Assembly: GCA_028278345.1 (NCBI GenBank)
Contig: JANQEL010000220.1
Coordinates: 24,730-88,729 of the forward strand
DNA from: Myxococcota bacterium
GTDB taxonomy: Bacteria; Myxococcota_A; UBA9160; UBA4427
Direction of reading: 5' to 3'
DNA: 64,000 bases
Below are positions 59,629 to 64,000 of this stretch, piece after piece (positions within the stretch are counted from its first letter, which is position 1; every line of letters begins with the position of its first letter). The notes under the pieces are model-generated. The model did no database searches, was not told the origin of the DNA, and saw only the letters and a list, made by a program, of their open reading frames with translations. A program made the position numbers and the translations under genes.

Positions 59629-60093
59629 CTACGCCTCCGCAGGGCTCGCCAGTGGATAGGTGAAATAGGGGATCGATCCCCCCGGGATGCTCGACGGAAT
59701 CTCGCGCACGAGCGTTGCGCCGAGAGTGTGATAGAAGCCCGCCGCGTTCGGATCGCTCTGGATGACCAACACCTTCGCCCCCGAGTCACGCGCGGTTTCG
59801 CAGGCGTGATCGAAGAGCTGTGAGCCGATCCCGCGACCGAGGGCTTCGGGTTCGACGAAGATGTGCTCGAGTTCGACGTCGCTCTCGTTCAGCACTGCGA
59901 GGGTGTAGAAGCCCAGCAGCTCGCCCTGCCCCTCGAAGACGTGACCGCGCTTTTCGATCAGCTGTGCCTGCGAGATCGTGAGTTCGAGGCGGAACACCTC
60001 GAGCTGCTCGGGGGTGTAGGGCCAGTGCGACTTCGAGCGGAAGGCGAGTTCGGAGACGGCCGCGGCTTCTTCTCTGTGCGCGCTTCGGATCAT
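59629..60093 (-). CDS. GNAT family N-acetyltransferase
   Basis: A 154-residue acetyltransferase. The acetyl-CoA pyrophosphate loop is ALGRGIGSQLFDHAC (R-G-x-G form), preceded by ELEHIFVEPE and followed by VIQSDPNAAGFYHTLGA, the motif B region. It overlaps the LysE-type gene by 4 bp (ATGA) and is probably co-translated with it. The substrate is unknown. Confidence 0.9.
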   Translation of the reverse strand: MIRSAHREEAAAVSELAFRSKSHWPYTPEQLEVFRLELTISQAQLIEKRGHVFEGQGELLGFYTLAVLNESDVELEHIFVEPEALGRGIGSQLFDHACETARDSGAKVLVIQSDPNAAGFYHTLGATLVREIPSSIPGGSIPYFTYPLASPAEA

Positions 60094-60716
60094 TCGCGCC
60101 GCGCCGCGGCGAGGCGAGCGCCGGCCGCGATCAAGAGTGCTCCACCCGCTCGCTCGAGCCAGTCTGCGACCCGACGGCCGGCGATCTCACCCGTACGGAT
60201 GGCGACCAGGGCGTACGTGGAAAGAGCGATCAACTCGATCAGCGCCGAAGTCGCGCCCAGGATCACCAGCTGCGTCGCGATCGCGCCGGTGGGATCGATG
60301 AACTGGGGAAGCAACGCCATGAAGAAGACGAGCGCCTTGGGGTTCGCCCCCTGAACCACGAAGCCCTTGAGGAAGGTTCGCATCAGGACGACCGGCTCCG
60401 CGCTCGTCGCCGTGTTGCCTGGCGCCAGAAGCATGCGCGCACCGATCCAGATCAGATACGCGGCGCCGCCCCACTTCAGTACGAGAAAGAGCTCGCGCGA
60501 AGCCGCCAGGGTGGCCGCAACACCGGTCGCAGAAAGGGCGAAGTAGAGCGTGTTCGCCGCCACGATCCCGAACATCGCGCCAATGCTCGGACGAGCACCG
60601 CGTCCGAGTGCGATCGACACGATCAGCAGTACCGCCGGCCCCGGCGTGAAGCAGAGCACGGCTTCGGTTGCGCAGAACGCAAGCCACAACTCCAATGACA
60701 CCGCCTGCTCTCCCAA
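60090..60716 (-). CDS. LysE/RhtB family amino acid exporter
   Basis: A 208-residue membrane protein with six helices. The family signature CFTPGPAVLLIVSIALGRGARPSIGAMFGI near residues 22-51 and the later GFVVQGANPKALVFFMALLPQFI are both present. It exports an amino acid or a derivative. It is followed by an overlapping GNAT gene, a common pair in which acetylation and export deal with the same compound. Confidence 0.9.
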   Translation of the reverse strand: MGEQAVSLELWLAFCATEAVLCFTPGPAVLLIVSIALGRGARPSIGAMFGIVAANTLYFALSATGVAATLAASRELFLVLKWGGAAYLIWIGARMLLAPGNTATSAEPVVLMRTFLKGFVVQGANPKALVFFMALLPQFIDPTGAIATQLVILGATSALIELIALSTYALVAIRTGEIAGRRVADWLERAGGALLIAAGARLAAARRE

Positions 60717-60724
60717 TGGTTTGG

Positions 60725-61153
60725 CTACGAAGCGACTCCTCGTATACCTGTGATCTTCGACATCGCGACACGCACGAGGAGCTCACCTTCGACGGCGTTG
60801 CGCTTCGCGGTTGCATCCAGCATGTCGGCTGGGACGTAACGCTCCGCGATGCGGCGCGACCATGGCCAGAGCTCTTCCGCCGTCGGGCGCTCGAGAGTGG
60901 CACGACCTTCGACGAGCACGAAGGCGTAGGGGAAGACCTCTTCGTCAACCGACAACATGACGCGCGACTCCCGACGAAGGATCTTGCCCTTGAGCGAGCC
61001 TTCGTGGGTCATGAAGACGAGGTCGTCGCCGTCGAGTACGAACCAGATGGGCGTGACGTGGGGGCGACCATCGCGCCGAACGGTGCCCAGTTTTCCGGTG
61101 CGGCTCCCACTCGACAGGAACGCGCGGCTTTCGTCTTCCGTCATCGGATTCAT
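60725..61153 (-). CDS. PPOX class (probably F420-dependent) flavoprotein
   Basis: A 142-residue split-barrel protein of the pyridoxamine 5'-phosphate oxidase-like group. It has GKLGTVRRDGRPHVTPIWFVLDGDDLVF, KGKILRRESRVMLSVDEE and YAFVLVEGRATL, the standard order of strands. This subgroup usually binds F420 or FMN and reduces small molecules. It precedes the LysE gene by 8 bp. The cofactor choice is inferred. Confidence 0.85.
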   Translation of the reverse strand: MNPMTEDESRAFLSSGSRTGKLGTVRRDGRPHVTPIWFVLDGDDLVFMTHEGSLKGKILRRESRVMLSVDEEVFPYAFVLVEGRATLERPTAEELWPWSRRIAERYVPADMLDATAKRNAVEGELLVRVAMSKITGIRGVAS

Positions 61154-61154
61154 T

Positions 61155-61475
61155 TCAATTTCCTATCGATCTACGGGTCGGCATCCAGGCCCGATGGGCT
61201 TCCGGGTCATCCGCGAAGTCGGCCGCCACGAGGAGATCCCGCCAATCGACGTTCGCCAGCTCCACGGCAGCATAGAGCGCCGAAAGCTCCCCGCAGCTCT
61301 GCTTCAACGCCGCGAATCGAATCCTCTCGAGAGAAGTCGAGGTCGAGTTTTCGCAGAAGGGGAGGTTGTCTCCGCACAGATCGACCAGCAGCTGCGTCGC
61401 TTCCTCCCGATCCGCCGGGGCGAAGAGCACCTCGAGCCGGGCCACCGTGTCCGCGCTGAGGAGGGCCTTCGTCAT
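61155..61475 (-). CDS. Hypothetical protein
   Basis: A 106-residue, mostly helical acidic protein starting MTKALLSADTVARLEVLFAP, with two cysteines (LCGDNLPFC) and another in QSCGEL. I do not recognise a family. Its ATG overlaps the stop of the SET-domain gene by 4 bp (ATGA), so it belongs to that operon. Confidence 0.65.
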   Translation of the reverse strand: MTKALLSADTVARLEVLFAPADREEATQLLVDLCGDNLPFCENSTSTSLERIRFAALKQSCGELSALYAAVELANVDWRDLLVAADFADDPEAHRAWMPTRRSIGN

Positions 61476-61978
61476 GACTCCTCGAGTCTCGCCACGAGTT
61501 CGTCGAGTTCGCCGGCGTGTCGGCGGCGGAACCAGGGCGCGAGGAGGGGCAGGTACTCCCGTTGGATCTCGAGCGGCAGCGTGAAGAAGCTGAAGCCGGT
61601 CTTGCCCCGGCAGCGAGCCGCCCCACAACTGCACTCCCAACTATCGCCGCCCGAGTTGTTGATCAGGTAGTCGAGGGTGAGCTCCGAACCGGCCTGGATC
61701 GCTCGGCGAGCGACCACCTCGATTCGATCGTCTGCGAATCGGTTGTACACGTTGGGGTCGCAGGAGTGATTGAAGTAGCGGTCGGGCTCCGCCACGAGCT
61801 GGAAACGTCCATCGATCAAGGCGCAATGCTCGGCTGGCTCTCCCGGACGCAGCGGCGACTCCTTCGTCACTTCCCGCTCGATCACGAACTCGCGAATCAC
61901 TTCGCCCTCCTCGATCGCCCGCGTCGCGAACACACCCTGCTGACCGATCCGGGATTCCCGAACGAAGACATTCGACAT
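61472..61978 (-). CDS. SET domain-containing protein (lysine methyltransferase-like)
   Basis: A 168-residue SET protein. SET core: GQQGVFATRAIEEGEVI at the start, the pseudoknot RYFNHSCDPNVYNRF and ELTLDYL, then a post-SET zinc motif with CSCGAARCRG. All are typical of active SAM-dependent lysine methyltransferases. Bacterial examples modify ribosomal, histone-like or unknown proteins; the target here is unknown. Confidence 0.9.
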   Translation of the reverse strand: MSNVFVRESRIGQQGVFATRAIEEGEVIREFVIEREVTKESPLRPGEPAEHCALIDGRFQLVAEPDRYFNHSCDPNVYNRFADDRIEVVARRAIQAGSELTLDYLINNSGGDSWECSCGAARCRGKTGFSFFTLPLEIQREYLPLLAPWFRRRHAGELDELVARLEES

Positions 61979-62356
61979 TCACACGCCTTCCGAGATGCAG
62001 AGGATGTAGCCGTCGGGGTCTTCGACGTAGAACTCGCGCCGCCCCCAAGGCCGCTCTGCGAGGGCGTGGATGATCGACGTTCCCTTCCCCGCAAACTCAT
62101 CGTGAAGGGCGTCCACTCCGGTCACATCGAGATATGCGTCGAGATGCTCGTGCCCCTTTCGATGCGTACGCTCGGCCGCGAGCTTCGGAGCGCACTTCAG
62201 GTGGATCGTGGCACCATCGCGCGTAACGCTCGCGTAGAAGCCCTCGTAGACGAAGTCGAGCTCGAACCCGAGGACCTCTTCGTAGAACGAAATCGACACC
62301 TCGAGGTCATCGACGAGGAACTGCGGTGCGGCCGTCGCGATGGTCACCTTGGACAT
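61979..62356 (-). CDS. VOC family protein (bleomycin-resistance/glyoxalase-like)
   Basis: A 125-residue VOC protein with PQFLVDDLEVSISFYEEVLGFELDFVY and WGRREFYVEDPDGYILCISE at the two ends, the hallmark pair of this fold. It ends directly before the SET gene. The ligand or reaction is unknown. Confidence 0.88.
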   Translation of the reverse strand: MSKVTIATAAPQFLVDDLEVSISFYEEVLGFELDFVYEGFYASVTRDGATIHLKCAPKLAAERTHRKGHEHLDAYLDVTGVDALHDEFAGKGTSIIHALAERPWGRREFYVEDPDGYILCISEGV

Positions 62357-62396
62357 CGGGTAGCCCCCTGCTCTTCGCGGTCGAATCGGACCTGGT

Positions 62397-63230
62397 TCAA
62401 CGTCGCTCGGCGACTGCGTAGCGCTCCACACCGTGCGCGGGATCGTCGTCGACGTCGGAGATGATCTTCCAGCCCGTTCCACTGACGTATTCGGGAAGAT
62501 CTGCGCTGTTGACTCCGTACTTCCAACGCTCGGCGATCAAGGCCGTGAGGAGCACGATCAACTTGTTGTACCGAGGGACCGAGTGTGTGAATACGAATCG
62601 GCTGCTCGGAGCAGAGCAGGCGGCCGCCTCGACCAGCAACCCGCGCACTTCTTCGTCCGTGAGGTACTGAAACAGCCCTTCGGCAACCAGCAACGAGGGA
62701 ACCGACTGTTCCCAGCGCTCTTCTTGTGACATCACCTTCGAAAGCGGCTGTTCTCCGAGATCCACCGCGATCTGCCTCATGTTCGCCGGCTGGCCTTCGA
62801 GATCGATCCCCTTCGCCTTGGCGGCAGACGTCGCGGGGTGGTCGACCTCGAAGAACTGCACGTGCGGATACAGCGGTGCGAGTCGCAGGCAGAGCGTGTC
62901 GAAGCCGGCACCCAGGACGAGCACCTGGCGCGCGCCGTGTTCGATCGCGGCTTCGACCTGCCCCTGCACGAAGATCTTGCGATGACCGAAGCCCTCGAAC
63001 TGTCCCGGCATCATGAGATCCTGGACCCGATAGAGGTGAATCATCCACCGCTTCTTCGCCAATCGCATGATGCTGGGGTTGTAGCCCGGCGATCCCGACG
63101 CGAGGAGCAGACGCTCGCTCATCTCGACCAGGCCGTCGGGCAACCGCTTCGCCCAGTCATCCTTCTGGTTCAAGGTGAGGAAGCTGATCGCCACCTTGAG
63201 CGCAGTCTGGCTGACTCGTCCCTGCTTCAT
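62397..63230 (-). CDS. Class I SAM-dependent methyltransferase, leucine carboxyl methyltransferase family
   Basis: A 277-residue protein of the LCM/PPM1-like group. The SAM loop is VLVLGAGFDTLCLRL, followed by FFEVDHPATSAAKAKGI and LLVAEGLFQYLTDEEVRGLL, all diagnostic. Such bacterial members methylate small acids in secondary metabolism. The ATG at 63230 is chosen because the extension upstream is arginine- and serine-rich and out of character. Confidence 0.88.
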   Translation of the reverse strand: MKQGRVSQTALKVAISFLTLNQKDDWAKRLPDGLVEMSERLLLASGSPGYNPSIMRLAKKRWMIHLYRVQDLMMPGQFEGFGHRKIFVQGQVEAAIEHGARQVLVLGAGFDTLCLRLAPLYPHVQFFEVDHPATSAAKAKGIDLEGQPANMRQIAVDLGEQPLSKVMSQEERWEQSVPSLLVAEGLFQYLTDEEVRGLLVEAAACSAPSSRFVFTHSVPRYNKLIVLLTALIAERWKYGVNSADLPEYVSGTGWKIISDVDDDPAHGVERYAVAERR

Positions 63231-63264
63231 CGCAATAGACTCCGAAGAGGCCTCGCCAAGAATT

Positions 63265-63600
63265 CTACTCGCTGGCGATGAAGTAGGTAAGCGAGCGGAT
63301 GAGCCCGTCTTCGACTCGAAAGACGTCCACCGCGTGGACCGTTCCGCCGCTTGCCAACTCGATGATGATCTCGGCCGCGACTCTCTCGCCATCTGCGAGC
63401 AGCGAGCCGACCTGCGTCGGCGTCGGGCCAGCCCCTTCGATCACACCGCTGTAGAACTCGCGGATCGCGTCGCGACCCGTCTTGCGCTCACCCAGCCCGA
63501 TGAGTTCCGCGTCTTCGTGGAACAAGTCGACCAGAGCGATGTCGCGGGCACGTACGCGGTCGAAGTAGGTCGATGCAACGTCGATGGCAGTGCGAGTCAT
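63265..63600 (-). CDS. SnoaL-like / nuclear transport factor 2 family protein
   Basis: A 111-residue cone-fold protein: ASTYFDRVRARDIALVDLFHEDAELIGLG at the start, TGRDAIREFYSGVIEGAG next, and GGTVHAVDVFRVEDGLIRSLTYFI at the end, the usual SnoaL pattern. Members act as isomerases, cyclases or binding proteins. It lies 19 bp after the SDR gene on the same strand. Confidence 0.86.
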   Translation of the reverse strand: MTRTAIDVASTYFDRVRARDIALVDLFHEDAELIGLGERKTGRDAIREFYSGVIEGAGPTPTQVGSLLADGERVAAEIIIELASGGTVHAVDVFRVEDGLIRSLTYFIASE

Positions 63601-63619
63601 GGCCCTGTCGAAAATACCC

Positions 63620-64000
63620 TCAGGAGAACCCGAGTAGTACTCGCATGATTCGCCGGCGAAGTGAGTGCGGCACGACGCGACCGAGCAGGTAGGCCCCGCG
63701 ACTGTCGAAACCCACGAAGTAGCGGCCGTGCGGCGTCTTCGACGTGAGGGCCCTGACGACGGCCTTCGCGACCTCTTCCGGCGGCGCGCCCTCGCGTTCG
63801 GCCATTGCGCCTCTCGGATCGACGAGGTCGCGATAGGGCGCGGAAGTCGTCGATTGGAGTTGGCTGAAATCGGCGCGCGCTCTGTCGAGAATGGGCGTTT
63901 CCGTCTGACCCGGCGAGACGACACAGACCTCGATTCCAGAGCTCGCGAGTTCGAGGCGAAGCGAATCGGAGAACGCTTCGACCGCGTGCTTCGCTATGCA
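63620..64000 (-). CDS. SDR family oxidoreductase (partial, N-terminus outside window)
   Basis: The C-terminal 126 residues of a short-chain dehydrogenase. The first visible residues are CIAKHAVEAFSDSLRLELASSGIEV, the segment after the catalytic Tyr (the Lys is present), followed by VVSPGQTETPI. The N-terminal NAD(P) domain and catalytic Tyr lie beyond the right edge. The C-terminal HSLRRRIMRVLLGFS is basic and hydrophobic. Confidence 0.88.
   Translation of the reverse strand, partial: CIAKHAVEAFSDSLRLELASSGIEVCVVSPGQTETPILDRARADFSQLQSTTSAPYRDLVDPRGAMAEREGAPPEEVAKAVVRALTSKTPHGRYFVGFDSRGAYLLGRVVPHSLRRRIMRVLLGFS

Noticed and set aside
1..64000. tRNA, rRNA, CRISPR arrays, riboswitches, IS transposases, integrases or replication origin
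   Set aside because: I searched by eye for cloverleaf T-loop patterns, regularly spaced repeats, transposase or integrase motifs and DnaA boxes, and found nothing that held up. A covariance-model scan would be the proper check.

Overview
The window is GC-rich and gene-dense. It encodes many Sec and lipoprotein signal peptides, c-type cytochromes and a periplasmic respiratory system, so it comes from a Gram-negative bacterium. The mix of DUF1214 proteins, SDRs, acyl-CoA enzymes, a Ser/Thr kinase next to an FHA protein, and an atypical nos operon is most like deltaproteobacterial lineages such as Myxococcota or Binatota. That placement is inference; there is no rRNA or other phylogenetic marker here.

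Left part (1-7.5 kb, plus strand): two small hotdog hydratases, an acyl-CoA dehydrogenase, a SRPBCC protein and a DUF1214 protein form an operon resembling the ChsH1/ChsH2/ChsE set that shortens steroid side chains. It is followed by a TetR regulator, a thymidylate-synthase-fold protein without the usual catalytic cysteine, an MttB-family methyltransferase and its corrinoid protein. 7.5-20 kb: a metallo-hydrolase lipoprotein, an LVIVD-type secreted protein, a VOC protein, an octaheme cytochrome coupled to a small membrane protein, an OB-fold periplasmic protein, an FHA/kinase pair, and two more DUF1214 genes with an SDR and a TetR regulator. 21-32 kb: a sulfotransferase, an SDR, then a lipocalin-like / type I PKS / alpha-beta hydrolase operon in which the PKS keeps KS, AT and ACP residues but has eroded DH, ER and KR regions. 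An MFS transporter and a TetR gene then diverge around a clear palindromic operator.

32-45 kb: a polysaccharide pyruvyl transferase and two acyl-CoA ligases (one FadD3-like) face a plus-strand run of an LLM flavin oxidoreductase, a FadE30-like acyl-CoA dehydrogenase, an IpdF-like SDR and cysteine synthase. With the first operon this suggests catabolism of steroid-like or other alicyclic CoA esters. Transporters, a 162-bp foldback repeat, a Nudix hydrolase, a rhomboid protein and a DUF4097 protein follow. 45.7-47.6 kb is a lower-GC Fic-protein insert flanked by two copies of an 18-bp palindrome; a third copy lies at 32 kb.

48.3-57.9 kb (minus strand) is a complete clade II (atypical, Sec-exported) nitrous oxide reductase operon: nosZ, two c-type cytochromes, nosB-like, nosD, nosG, nosH, nosF, nosL, nosY. 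Its NosZ carries a long non-heme C-terminal extension. The right end (58.4-64 kb) holds housekeeping-type accessory genes: two methyltransferases, a four-helix membrane protein, GNAT, LysE, a PPOX-type flavoprotein, SET and VOC proteins, SnoaL, and an SDR cut by the window edge.
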